This document shows, in pieces, positions 1 through 8,728 of a stretch of DNA of 23,291 nt. Both the position numbers and the translations under genes were made by a program. Each line of letters starts with the position of its first letter. Position 1 is the first letter of the stretch. The DNA is from Porphyromonadaceae bacterium UBA7332 (GTDB taxonomy: Bacteria; Bacteroidota; Bacteroidia; Bacteroidales; UBA7332). The notes under the pieces are model-generated. The model did no database searches. It saw only the letters and a program-made list of their open reading frames with translations, and was not told where the DNA came from. Where the stretch lies: contig DKPO01000039.1 in NCBI GenBank assembly GCA_002471225.1, forward strand, positions 73,042-96,332, read 5' to 3'.

Positions 1-36
1 TTAAAAGAAGTATTCAGCCTTTTTCTTTCTGATATA

Positions 37-1866
37 TCAAAAACTTTGCATATCACAAAGTCGTTTATAAAATCCATCTAAAGCCAGCAGTTCATCATGT
101 GAACCCTGCTCTACAATTTCGCCTTCATGCATAACACAAATAATATCAGCATTTTTAATCGTCGATAATCTATGTGCAATAACTACAGACGTTCTGTTTT
201 TCATCAGATTTTCTAATGCATTCTGAACCAAACGTTCTGATTCGGTATCCAAAGCCGAAGTTGCTTCATCCAGAATCATAATTGGTGGATTTTTAAGAAC
301 TGCCCTTGCGATACTTAACCTTTGTCTCTGCCCTCCTGACAAACGACAACCTCTATCTCCGATATAGGTCTCATACTTTTCGTCTGAAGCCATGATAAAA
401 TCATTTGCATTGGCAATTTTGGCAGCCGTAATTACAGCAGCATCAGTTGTAGAATCAACACCAAAGGCTATATTATTATAGAACGTATCATTAAATAAAA
501 TGGCCTCTTGATTAACATTCCCCATTAGAGATCTCAAATTCTCTAATGTCAGATCTTTAATATTATGTCCATCAATTGAGATACTACCCTTTTGAACATC
601 ATAGAATCTCGGAATCATATCTACCAGAGTTGATTTTCCCGATCCTGATTGCCCGACCAATGCGACAGTCTTACCTTTCGGAATAGTCAGATTTACGCCT
701 TTCAAAATCCATTTATCCTGATACTTAAACCATACATCTTTAAACTCAATCGAGTTTTTAAATTCGGTAAGTTTAACTGGTTTCAATGGTTCTTTTATCG
801 GATTCTCAGCTGACAAGATTTTATCTACACGCTCCATAGAAGCTAAACCGCGCTGAATAGCATATACGGCTTTAGACAAATCTTTAGCTGGATTGATAAT
901 ACTATAAAAAATAATCAGATAGTAAATAAAACCAGCAGCATCAATAGAGCTACTGCTGCTTAAGATCAGTGAACCGCCATACCAAAGGACGATCGCAATC
1001 GTCGTTGTTCCCAGAAACTCACTCATAGGGTGGGCCAGTGCATTACGACGATTAATTCTGTTTATTGTTTGACGATGACTGTCATTCTGCTTACGGAAAC
1101 GAGTTTCAATTTTACGCTCTGCATTAAATGCTTTGATTATACGAAGTCCTCCCAGTGTCTCATCAATCTGTGACAACAACTCTCCAAATTGCTGTTGTCC
1201 GATTTGAGAACTACGTTTAAGTTTTCGCCCGACTTTTCCCATAATAAACCCGCTAAATGGCAACAAGACAAACACAAAAAGAGTCAATTGCCAGCTCAGA
1301 GACATCATTGTTGCAAAATAAACAATGATCATAATCGGATTTTTAAAAATCATATCAAGCGAACACATGATCGAATTCTCAACTTCCCCTACATCTCCTG
1401 TCATTCGGGCGATAATATCTCCTTTCCGCTCACCGGTAAAAAATCCGATCGGCAGGCTTAGGATTTTATCAAATAAAGTAATACGTATATCTCTTACGAT
1501 TCCGGTACGAATCGGTATCATAAAATGGGATGCCAAATAAGCTGATCCGGTTTTAAGCATAGTCATTATGACCAGGAATCCGCCTAAAAGCATCAATACA
1601 ACCGAAGCCCCATGCTCATTAATTATTGAATTTATCCAATAATAAGCATTGTTTACCACTGTATCTTTAAAAGATTCTGCTCCCGCAAAAGGAATATAAT
1701 CATATGCTTTTTTATCTAAGCCGAATAGAATCTGAAGAATTGGGATAATAATCCCGAAGGAGAATAGACTAAGAACTGTAGATAGTAAATTGAAGAATAT
1801 ATTCAACACCAAATACTTTTTATAAGGCGGAACAAATCGCTTCAACAATACAAATAACTCTTTCAT
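37..1866 (-). CDS. MsbA-type ABC exporter (fused permease and ATPase)
   Basis: A 609-residue half-transporter of the type I ABC exporter family, expected to work as an inner-membrane homodimer that flips or exports a lipid, lipid-A-like or drug substrate. The N-terminal ~330 residues carry about six hydrophobic segments (the first near residues 17-45). The C-terminal nucleotide-binding domain is complete: Walker A GQSGSGKST at ~405, the LSGGQ signature at ~509, Walker B IMILDEATSAL, and the H-loop His in IAHRLST. Length is normal for the family. The ATG follows a 141-aa gene on the same strand by 62 nt, with a weak hairpin in between. The closest function is lipid A or phospholipid export (MsbA), but the substrate cannot be read from sequence. 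The family assignment is secure; the specific role is inference. Confidence 0.95.
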   Translation of the reverse strand: MKELFVLLKRFVPPYKKYLVLNIFFNLLSTVLSLFSFGIIIPILQILFGLDKKAYDYIPFAGAESFKDTVVNNAYYWINSIINEHGASVVLMLLGGFLVIMTMLKTGSAYLASHFMIPIRTGIVRDIRITLFDKILSLPIGFFTGERKGDIIARMTGDVGEVENSIMCSLDMIFKNPIMIIVYFATMMSLSWQLTLFVFVLLPFSGFIMGKVGRKLKRSSQIGQQQFGELLSQIDETLGGLRIIKAFNAERKIETRFRKQNDSHRQTINRINRRNALAHPMSEFLGTTTIAIVLWYGGSLILSSSSSIDAAGFIYYLIIFYSIINPAKDLSKAVYAIQRGLASMERVDKILSAENPIKEPLKPVKLTEFKNSIEFKDVWFKYQDKWILKGVNLTIPKGKTVALVGQSGSGKSTLVDMIPRFYDVQKGSISIDGHNIKDLTLENLRSLMGNVNQEAILFNDTFYNNIAFGVDSTTDAAVITAAKIANANDFIMASDEKYETYIGDRGCRLSGGQRQRLSIARAVLKNPPIMILDEATSALDTESERLVQNALENLMKNRTSVVIAHRLSTIKNADIICVMHEGEIVEQGSHDELLALDGFYKRLCDMQSF

Positions 1867-1896
1867 TTATTTCAAAACAAGTTTAATTATAACTAA

Positions 1897-1921
1897 ATCA
1901 GCCTCCAATATGAAGGCTGAT
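1897..1921 (-). terminator. Weak hairpin between the 141-aa gene and the ABC exporter gene
   Basis: An 8-bp stem (ATCAGCCT pairing with AGGCTGAT) encloses a 9-nt loop just after the stop of the 141-aa gene. On the minus strand it is followed by a mixed T-rich stretch rather than a clean U-run. It may be a weak terminator or an attenuator that partly uncouples the two genes. Confidence 0.4.
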
Positions 1922-1928
1922 CTATACT

Positions 1929-2354
1929 TTATTCAAATAATTTATGCATAAAATCATCTAATTCTTTATCCAGACGATCCATGAATTTCTGATCCAGAAC
2001 CATTGAGTCTGACTCTAACAAAAAGTGCTCGCTCTGTGTCACGAAATTTTCATCAACAACAATGATTGAAAATGGCCTTAGTGTAAATTCAGCATTAAAA
2101 ATATCACTTACTCTGGCCGTATGAAGTAACTCATCCAATGTTTTGGCGATAACACCTTCATCGATGGATACATCTAAAGTATCTGTAAATACCTGTAGCA
2201 GAAAACGCTCTTCATCATCAAAGAATTTTAATGATCCGTCTTCACCGTTCCATTGTATATACAAATCGGATAATAAGCCTTCCGGAGAAGAACTTCTATA
2301 TTTCTCTACTGCTTGAGTAATAGCATCGTAAAGCAGTTTCTCAAAAGTGACCAT
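1929..2354 (-). CDS. Conserved-looking hypothetical protein, 141 aa
   Basis: I do not recognise this family. The 141-residue protein is acidic and soluble, with no signal peptide or membrane segment. Helix-like stretches at both ends (EKLLYDAITQAVEKY near the N-terminus, MDRLDKELDDFMHKLFE at the C-terminus) flank a strand-rich middle (residues ~30-110). The start is firmly set by AGGAGG at 2363-2368 (minus strand), 8 nt before the ATG. That is a textbook Shine-Dalgarno and is rare in Bacteroidota. A good promoter lies at 2423-2453. The gene precedes the ABC exporter on the same strand, which may only be proximity. No function is proposed. Confidence 0.8.
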   Translation of the reverse strand: MVTFEKLLYDAITQAVEKYRSSSPEGLLSDLYIQWNGEDGSLKFFDDEERFLLQVFTDTLDVSIDEGVIAKTLDELLHTARVSDIFNAEFTLRPFSIIVVDENFVTQSEHFLLESDSMVLDQKFMDRLDKELDDFMHKLFE

Positions 2355-2362
2355 AATTATAA

Positions 2363-2368
2363 CCTCCT
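2363..2368 (-). promoter_or_regulatory. Strong Shine-Dalgarno (AGGAGG) for the 141-aa gene
   Basis: The minus strand reads AGGAGG with 8 nt to the ATG at 2354. Most Bacteroidota genes lack a recognisable Shine-Dalgarno, and I saw no comparable site before the other starts I inspected here. It supports the chosen start. Confidence 0.75.
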
Positions 2369-2422
2369 ATGGATTAATTCGAAATAAATTCGAGTGTAAA
2401 TCACCAATAAAAATTAATTCAT

Positions 2423-2453
2423 CAAAAGTAGAAGATTCTTTGATGTAAACAAA
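2423..2453 (-). promoter_or_regulatory. Bacteroidota-type promoter for the 141-aa gene
   Basis: On the minus strand, TTTG (2453-2450) is followed by a 19-nt spacer and then TACTTTTG (2430-2423). This fits the Bacteroidota consensus TTTG / TAnnTTTG. Transcription would start near 2416, about 60 nt before the ATG. It is one of the two best two-part matches in the window. Confidence 0.6.
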
Positions 2454-2504
2454 AAAACATTACTCCTTTTCACAAAAAAAGATAGTTTTTGATTTTTAAT
2501 TTTG

Positions 2505-2512
2505 TAGCTTTG
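2505..2512 (+). promoter_or_regulatory. -7 promoter element (TAGCTTTG) for the metallopeptidase gene
   Basis: An exact TAnnTTTG match lies 42 nt before the ATG at 2555. No good TTTG is found at the expected -33 position; the nearest T-rich stretch ends at 2491, which is too close. Treat it as a likely but partial promoter. Confidence 0.45.
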
Positions 2513-2554
2513 CTCATCTAATCAGAACAATCAGAACACATTAAGCTTATTTTT

Positions 2555-4612
2555 ATGAGAAAAATCTTCATGTTCGTCGCTTCCCTTTTATTGTTTAGTT
2601 GTACGAACAACCCTAAATCATCTGTTTCACAAACTATGAATGATCAAACTCAATCGGAAGTCATTTCAGAACTTAAACAAAAATATCCCTCAGCCAATCC
2701 CATGCGCATTGAACGCGGAGTGAAACAAGCTGCTGAATTATGGCAAAATGAGCAAGGTAACAAAGCTGATTTCAAAGAATTCTGCCTTACTAATTTTGTT
2801 GCCGATTCTTTGAAAACAGACCGCCTATTCGAAAAGCTTCAACGAAATTATGAAATTCTTTGGGGTAATTACGGAATTATGGGTATGCAATTAAACGAAC
2901 CGATAGATCTGACAGGTGGTGAGGTTGAAGAGATTGATCTTGCTTTCGGAGCTTACAGTCCTTCTGCTCATTTAGTTCAGGATCTTTACAATAATAAGAT
3001 CGCATTCATTACTGCACTAAACTTTCCGCAATACTCTTTAGATGAGAAAAATCAACTTGGCAAAAACTGGAGTCAAAGAGATTGGGCCTACGCGCGTATG
3101 GGCGAAATGTTTACGGCTCGTATCCCTTCTGAACTGAATATGTCAATGAGTAAAGCATCATCTGATGCTGACGTATATATCGCTTCATATAATGTACCGA
3201 TGGGAGAACTCCGGAACAATGACGGCGAACAATTATTTCCCAAAGGAATGAATCTGCTTACTCATTGGAATCTCCGCGATGAAATCAAGGCTAATTACTC
3301 CAATAAGGAAAACGGATTAGAAAAACAGTTAATGGTTTATGAGGTAATGAAACGTATCATCGATCAAACCATTCCGAATGAGGTTATCAATAATGAAACG
3401 TATCAGTGGAATCCTTATACAAATGTTGTGACCAAAGACGGCAAACAAATTACAGCGACTCCCGAAGATGGTAAACGCTATCAACAAATCATAAATCTGT
3501 TCAATGAAATGCAGAAACAGGATGCGATGTATCCTGAGACGATGAATAATTATATTAAACGCAAATTCGACGGAGAAATGGAGATCTCACAAGCTCAATG
3601 CGAGGAATTGTTTACAAAGTTTGTATCTTCTCCGCAGGCTAAAAAAGTAGGTCAGATTATATCCGCCCGATTAGGTCGACCTCTTCAGCCTTTTGATATC
3701 TGGTATGATGGATTCAAATCGCGAAGCTCTCTGGATCAGAATATGCTTAATTCAAAAACAATGAACTTGTATCCTAACGCTCAGGCTTTGGAGGATGATA
3801 TAGATCGTATGCTTGTCGATTTGGGCTACACAAAAGAAAGAGCCAAATATTTAGCTGATAAAATAGCTGTCGATCCGGCCAGAGGCTCAGGACATGCCAG
3901 AGGAGGAACAATGCGTGGAGATAAAGCACATCTACGTACGCGTATCGGAGAGAATGGCATGGATTATAAAGGGTATAATATTGCTATCCATGAACTAGGA
4001 CATAACGTAGAACAAACTATTTCATTGTATGATGTAAATGATTATATGCTTAACGGTGTCCCTAATACTTCTTTTACAGAAGCTCTTGCTTTTATGTTCC
4101 AAAAAAGAGATCTTGATTTATTGAATATCAAAAACACAAATAAAGATCAGGATCTTGAAACACTGGATACATTTGTTTCTCTTTATGAGATTATGGGGGT
4201 TTCATTGGTAGATATGCGTGTATGGAAGTGGATGTATGAAAATCCTGATGCTGATGCCCAGGGTCTGCAAAATGCAGTTCAGGATATTGCAAAAGCTGTC
4301 TGGAATGAATATTATGCACCGGTATTTGGCATGACTGATCAGCCGATTCTTGCCATTTACAGTCATATGATTTCATATCCGTTATATCTGAGTGCATATT
4401 CATTTGGTCACCTCATCCATTATCAGTTAGAGAATCATTTGGCTAATCTGTCGCCGAAAGAATTTGCTAATGAAATCGATCGTATTTATATGTTAGGACG
4501 ATTAACCCCGGACAGATGGATGGAAGAAGCGGTCGGAGAAACGATTTCGATACAACCGATTTTAGATGCTGTGGATCAAATTGACGTTAAAAAATACACT
4601 GTCAACAATTAA
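2555..4612 (+). CDS. Zinc metallopeptidase lipoprotein (gluzincin, M3-like)
   Basis: A 685-residue lipoprotein. The signal peptide ends in a lipobox LFSC with Cys16, so it should be membrane-anchored and face the periplasm or outer membrane. The zinc site is HELGH at residues 479-483. A candidate third ligand is Glu509 in SFTEALAF, 26 residues after the second His, close to the spacing in M3 oligopeptidases. A C-terminal block with Tyr and His residues (SAYSFGHLIHYQLENH) resembles the substrate-binding helices of M3/M2-type peptidases. The likely role is degradation of peptides in the periplasm. The gene stands alone, diverging from the 141-aa gene. Metallopeptidase status is well supported by motif; the exact family is inferred. 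Confidence 0.8.
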   Translation: MRKIFMFVASLLLFSCTNNPKSSVSQTMNDQTQSEVISELKQKYPSANPMRIERGVKQAAELWQNEQGNKADFKEFCLTNFVADSLKTDRLFEKLQRNYEILWGNYGIMGMQLNEPIDLTGGEVEEIDLAFGAYSPSAHLVQDLYNNKIAFITALNFPQYSLDEKNQLGKNWSQRDWAYARMGEMFTARIPSELNMSMSKASSDADVYIASYNVPMGELRNNDGEQLFPKGMNLLTHWNLRDEIKANYSNKENGLEKQLMVYEVMKRIIDQTIPNEVINNETYQWNPYTNVVTKDGKQITATPEDGKRYQQIINLFNEMQKQDAMYPETMNNYIKRKFDGEMEISQAQCEELFTKFVSSPQAKKVGQIISARLGRPLQPFDIWYDGFKSRSSLDQNMLNSKTMNLYPNAQALEDDIDRMLVDLGYTKERAKYLADKIAVDPARGSGHARGGTMRGDKAHLRTRIGENGMDYKGYNIAIHELGHNVEQTISLYDVNDYMLNGVPNTSFTEALAFMFQKRDLDLLNIKNTNKDQDLETLDTFVSLYEIMGVSLVDMRVWKWMYENPDADAQGLQNAVQDIAKAVWNEYYAPVFGMTDQPILAIYSHMISYPLYLSAYSFGHLIHYQLENHLANLSPKEFANEIDRIYMLGRLTPDRWMEEAVGETISIQPILDAVDQIDVKKYTVNN

Positions 4613-4690
4613 AGTATATAAACTATCGAACTATACTCCCGTTAAAACGTATTATGTAATATAAGTTTTCACTTTTAAATCTGATATGCT

Positions 4691-4870
4691 ATGCCTATTA
4701 ACGGAGAAAAAAGGTACAACGATGAAATACAAGCATTCGAGTACTATGATGCTGCTTCCGGAGAATGGCTTCAAAAAGATGAGATTGACGAATTAGATTC
4801 GAAAATGATCGATCTTGATACTGAAGCTGATATCTGGAGTGAAGAGCATGACGAAATTGAAAATAAGTAA
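4691..4870 (+). CDS. Small acidic protein, 59 aa
   Basis: A short ORF (ATG at 4691, TAA at 4868) encoding 59 residues, 20 of them Asp or Glu against five Lys/Arg. It has no signal peptide or membrane segment, one His (H53) and no Cys. The C-terminal half (DEIDELDSKMIDLDTEADIW) looks helical. A strong hairpin terminator begins 7 nt after the stop, which argues that the ORF is a real transcribed gene. No clear Shine-Dalgarno is present. I do not recognise the family; acidic proteins of this size are sometimes DNA mimics or small regulators, but nothing here shows that. Confidence 0.6.
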   Translation: MPINGEKRYNDEIQAFEYYDAASGEWLQKDEIDELDSKMIDLDTEADIWSEEHDEIENK

Positions 4871-4877
4871 TTATTTT

Positions 4878-4917
4878 AACGGATCGGCAAATCTGATTTG
4901 CTGATCCGTTTTTTTAT
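4878..4917 (+). terminator. Rho-independent terminator after the small acidic ORF
   Basis: A 14-bp stem (AACGGATCGGCAAA pairing with TTTGCTGATCCGTT, one G-T pair) with a 5-nt loop is followed by a run of seven or more Ts. It is a very clear intrinsic terminator. Confidence 0.9.
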
Positions 4918-5012
4918 TCATACACTCCCGGTTATTTTTATTATTAAATAAATACTTCCATTTGCAAAACAGAGCCTTAAGATCTTCTTTTTTAACTTTC
5001 CACATTCTTCTT

Positions 5013-5020
5013 TATTTTTG
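5013..5020 (+). promoter_or_regulatory. -7 promoter element (TATTTTTG) for the efflux operon
   Basis: An exact TAnnTTTG match lies 57 nt before the ATG of the TolC-like gene. A T-rich stretch (TTTT at 4990-4993) sits 19 nt upstream, where TTTG is expected. It probably drives the whole four-gene operon. Confidence 0.5.
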
Positions 5021-5077
5021 AACAAACGACTTTGAAGGTCTGTTTTAATAGCAAACCTAAACCAATCCAAAAAAATT

Positions 5078-6520
5078 ATGTTCAGTCGTTTGAATATTAT
5101 AGTATCAACATGGCTTATTGCAGGTACCATTCCTGTTATTGCACAAGAGACTCCACGCCAGGTTAGTTTCGAGGAGTCTCTCCAAATGTTATATGACAAT
5201 AACAAAAGTATTCAGATTGCCTCAAAAGAAGTAGAGATAGCCAAAGCAGAACATGCCAGACTTAATGCATTTTGGTATCCCAATATCAGTGCTGCAGGTA
5301 CATATATGCATTTTTCTAATAAGATTGAAGTAAAAGAGCCATTAAACAATTTAACAAATCCGGTTAAAGACTTTATCCACAATATCCTACCCGATGATCA
5401 GATCATTACAGGAATTCTGGATAAGATAGGTTCGTACACTCTCAACTTTCCTTTAATGCCACAGAATGTAACCACTATTGATGCAAATCTTATGTGGCCT
5501 ATTTTTACCGGCGGAAAAAGAATATATGCGAATAAAATAGGAAAATCAATGGTCGAAGCCGCTCGGGTAAACCATGCGCAGGTTGCCGCTTTTTCACAGG
5601 TTGCACTGGTTGACTCCTATTTTGCCTTACGATTAGGTGAAAGAGTGGTTGCTGTTAGAAAACAAGCATTCGATGCTCTCAACGAGAACTATAACAATGC
5701 TTTAAAGATGGAGGAAAACGGCATCATTAATAAAGCGGATAGACTTGTAGTCCAGGTTGGAATGGAGGAAGCTAAGCGCGAATATGAGGCTGCACAGAAA
5801 CAATATCATGTAGCACAGCAAGCTTTCAAAAGCTTAATAGAGATGGAAGGCAACGAATATGTAATTCCTACTACACCTCTATTCATAAATGATTCTATTC
5901 CGTCAGTACTTTATTATAAAGCAATACTTCCGGGTGGCAATTATATGATCAATCAAATCCAAATCCAGGAACAAATGGCAAAATATCAGGAAAAAATCGG
6001 AAAGACAGGTTATGCTCCTAATATAGCTCTTATCGGAAAGCAAACTCTGTATGCACATGGTATTGAAAAGAACTTAATTCCGCGAAGTATGATCGGTGTA
6101 GGCTTTACCTGGAATATTTTTGATGGGCTGGATCGTGAAAAGAAAATCCGTCAGGCGAAATTAGCAACTCAATCTCTGGAGTTAGGTAAAGAAAAAGCTA
6201 TGAATGAGCTATCTGTTGCGATCGATAAGTTCTATTCTCAAATCGAACAGGCGAAAGATAATGTTACAGCTTTAAACAGCACAGTTGCACTATCGAAAGA
6301 GTTAGTCAAAATGAGAAAGAAAGCTTTTGCTGAAGGTATGGCTACATCAACAGAAGTAGTAGATGCTCAGGTTGGATTGGCAAAAGTTCAGGTAGCATAT
6401 CTATTAGCTTATTATCAGTATGATTCTGCACTTATCAATCTATTATCACTTTGTGGTATGCCTCAGGAATTTACCAACTTTAAAGATTCCGGCAAAAATG
6501 ATTCTCTGATATTCGATTAA
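5078..6520 (+). CDS. TolC-family outer-membrane efflux channel
   Basis: A 480-residue outer-membrane factor. A signal peptide (about residues 1-22, cleavage near VIAQE) is followed by two repeats of long amphipathic helices, as in TolC (for example SKEVEIAKAEHARLNAFWYP near the start and RQAKLATQSLELGKEKAMNE in the second repeat). The recurring FWYPNIS and YAPNIAL stretches are the usual entries to the beta-barrel strands of this family. It should trimerise and form the outer-membrane exit duct for the adaptor and permeases encoded downstream. It is the first gene of the operon; the next ATG is 27 nt after its stop. Confidence 0.93.
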   Translation: MFSRLNIIVSTWLIAGTIPVIAQETPRQVSFEESLQMLYDNNKSIQIASKEVEIAKAEHARLNAFWYPNISAAGTYMHFSNKIEVKEPLNNLTNPVKDFIHNILPDDQIITGILDKIGSYTLNFPLMPQNVTTIDANLMWPIFTGGKRIYANKIGKSMVEAARVNHAQVAAFSQVALVDSYFALRLGERVVAVRKQAFDALNENYNNALKMEENGIINKADRLVVQVGMEEAKREYEAAQKQYHVAQQAFKSLIEMEGNEYVIPTTPLFINDSIPSVLYYKAILPGGNYMINQIQIQEQMAKYQEKIGKTGYAPNIALIGKQTLYAHGIEKNLIPRSMIGVGFTWNIFDGLDREKKIRQAKLATQSLELGKEKAMNELSVAIDKFYSQIEQAKDNVTALNSTVALSKELVKMRKKAFAEGMATSTEVVDAQVGLAKVQVAYLLAYYQYDSALINLLSLCGMPQEFTNFKDSGKNDSLIFD

Positions 6521-6547
6521 TTCAAACAAAACAAGATAACACACGAT

Positions 6548-7540
6548 ATGGAAAAGTCTAAAAAAATATTGCTTTATGCATTTCTGGGGATATTATTAAT
6601 TGTATTAATTATATCTGCAGTAGGTATCATCAATCTCGGACATAAACCTACAATACTTCAGGGACAGGTAGAATCAACAGAGATCCGAATCTCCGGTAAA
6701 CTACCAGGCAGGATAGACTCTTTCCTTGTTCAGGAAGGAAGTAATGTCACAAAAGGGCAACCTCTTGTATTGATAAATTCTCCTGAAGCAGTTGCAAAAT
6801 ATCAACAAGTCGCAGCTATGGAAAGTGTAGCAAAATTTCAGAATCAGAAAGTTGATGCCGGTACACGTAAACAGATTATTGAAACAGCAAAACAACTTTG
6901 GGATAAAACCAAAGCAGATCTTTCGTTAGCAAAAATCACCTATGAGCGCATTAACAGACTTTATAAAGATAGTGTTGTGACTTCGCAACGAAACGATGAG
7001 GTTCACACATTATATCTAAGTGCCGTTGCTGCTGAAAAAGCGGCACATGCTCAATATCAAATGGCAGTTGACGGAGCCCAAACGGAAGATAAAGAAAGTG
7101 CAAAATCGTTGGTTGCTGCTGCTCAGGGAGGTGTCAATGAAGTTTCATCTCTTCTGAAAGATTCTTTATTATGTGCACCTGCTGATGGACAAATTTCAAA
7201 TATATTCCCTAAACGTGGTGAGTTGGTTGGAGCAGGAATGCCTATCATGAATTTAGTTGTACTAAGTGATGCTCATGCTGTATTGAATGTACGCGAAGAC
7301 TTAATGCCACACTTTAAAATGGGCGGAAAGTTTAAAGGCGATGTGCCTGCCATAGATAAAAAGAATATTGAATTCGAAATATATTATATCAGTCCGATGG
7401 GTAGTTTCGCTACCTGGAGATCAACCAAAGAAACGGGTTCTTACGATTTAAGAACGTTCGAAATACATGCTTTACCAACCAATCCGGTCCCTGATTTACG
7501 TCCGGGAATGTCTGTTCTGGTGAATCTAAATGAACAATAA
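6548..7540 (+). CDS. HlyD-family periplasmic adaptor (membrane fusion protein)
   Basis: A 330-residue membrane fusion protein. One N-terminal transmembrane helix (residues ~8-28) is followed by a split lipoyl half-motif (GKLPGRIDSFLVQEGSNVTKGQ), a helical hairpin of ~100 residues, the second lipoyl half (LCAPADGQISNIFPKRGELV) and a beta-barrel domain. It should bridge the inner-membrane permeases to the TolC-like channel. It closely follows the channel gene and lies 6 nt before the first permease, so co-transcription is likely. The arrangement resembles the YbhG / YhiI type of adaptor. The substrate is unknown. Confidence 0.92.
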   Translation: MEKSKKILLYAFLGILLIVLIISAVGIINLGHKPTILQGQVESTEIRISGKLPGRIDSFLVQEGSNVTKGQPLVLINSPEAVAKYQQVAAMESVAKFQNQKVDAGTRKQIIETAKQLWDKTKADLSLAKITYERINRLYKDSVVTSQRNDEVHTLYLSAVAAEKAAHAQYQMAVDGAQTEDKESAKSLVAAAQGGVNEVSSLLKDSLLCAPADGQISNIFPKRGELVGAGMPIMNLVVLSDAHAVLNVREDLMPHFKMGGKFKGDVPAIDKKNIEFEIYYISPMGSFATWRSTKETGSYDLRTFEIHALPTNPVPDLRPGMSVLVNLNEQ

Positions 7541-7546
7541 TAACTC

Positions 7547-8728
7547 ATGAAGGAAAATAAGCAAAATCCTTTGTTAGCTGTTTTAAAACGCGAAATTGAC
7601 CGAATGATCTCACGCCGGATTTATTTTGGTGTTACGATTATTCTACCTCTGTTTTGTATCCTGTTCATGGCTACCATATTCAATAACGGACAAATGGAAA
7701 ACATTCCTATCGGTGTTGTTGATATGGATGGCACAGCTACATCTCGCAATATTATTCGAAATGTTGATGCCGTTCCGACTATGACCGTAACAAAACATTT
7801 TGCTAATCCTGCAGAAGCACGTCTTGCTACACAGCGCAAAGAAATATATGGTTATATGGTTATACCCTCCGATTTCGAGAATCGAATGATGGATGGGAAA
7901 AGCACTACTATTAATTACTATTACCACTATGCGTTACTTAGTGTCGGTAGTGAAATATTAGGCGCTTTTGAAAATGTGCTTGAACCTATAGCTTTAACAC
8001 CGACGATTATGAAAGGAGCATCTCTGGGACTAACCAGTGATCAGATTATGAGTTTTATAATGCCGACAAATCAAAGAAGTAACGCTTTGTTTAATCCGGA
8101 TCTTGACTACTCGGTATATCTGAGCAATCCTTTCTTTTTCGTATTTCTGCAAATACTCGTATTACTAACTACCGTTTATATCGTCGGTAGCGAACTTAAG
8201 TTTCATACAGCAGAAGACTGGTTAGAAAAAGCGAATGGGAATATGCTTATCGCAATAGTCGGAAAGTTTATACCTTATACGATTATTTTTTCCTGCATTG
8301 CCATATTCGGTAATTATATCATGTTCGGAATGTTACATATTCCGTTCTCTTGTGGTTTTTTACCGTTGAATCTGTCATCTGTATTACTGATTATAGCATC
8401 ACAAGCATTAGCATTATTTGTTTTTGCAATATTCCCGGTAATGGGAATTATTATAAGTATCGTATCAATGATCGGGTCCTTAGGAGCCACTCTTTGCGGT
8501 GTCACTTTCCCGGCACCCGATATGTATCCGGTCATTCACGGGGCAAGTTACTTACTTCCTATCCGACATTTTGTGATGATCAATCAAAACCTGTTATATG
8601 GAGACTATGGTTTTGCATATACATGGATAAACTGGGTCGTATTAATTTTATATATCGTTCCCCCTTTATTCCTGTTATCCCGATTAAAACGTGTCATAAT
8701 CGAACATAAATATGAAGGCATTCGATAA
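7547..8728 (+). CDS. ABC-2 type permease, first of a pair
   Basis: A 393-residue inner-membrane protein of the ABC-2 / YhhJ-YbhR type. One N-terminal transmembrane segment (residues ~22-45) precedes an extracytoplasmic domain of ~140 residues (NIPIGVVDMDGTATSR is typical of this domain), and about five transmembrane segments fill residues ~190-380. It has no ATP-binding motifs and needs a separate ATPase. It overlaps the next permease by 17 nt, a sign of translational coupling and of a heterodimeric permease. Confidence 0.9.
   Translation: MKENKQNPLLAVLKREIDRMISRRIYFGVTIILPLFCILFMATIFNNGQMENIPIGVVDMDGTATSRNIIRNVDAVPTMTVTKHFANPAEARLATQRKEIYGYMVIPSDFENRMMDGKSTTINYYYHYALLSVGSEILGAFENVLEPIALTPTIMKGASLGLTSDQIMSFIMPTNQRSNALFNPDLDYSVYLSNPFFFVFLQILVLLTTVYIVGSELKFHTAEDWLEKANGNMLIAIVGKFIPYTIIFSCIAIFGNYIMFGMLHIPFSCGFLPLNLSSVLLIIASQALALFVFAIFPVMGIIISIVSMIGSLGATLCGVTFPAPDMYPVIHGASYLLPIRHFVMINQNLLYGDYGFAYTWINWVVLILYIVPPLFLLSRLKRVIIEHKYEGIR

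Noticed and set aside
4918..5205. 95-aa minus-strand reading frame before the TolC-like gene
   Set aside because: It overlaps the signal peptide region of the TolC-like gene and its promoter, and the product looks like antisense translation.
8350..8709. 119-aa reading frame inside the first permease gene
   Set aside because: It is a shifted frame wholly inside a well-supported permease and has no recognisable features.
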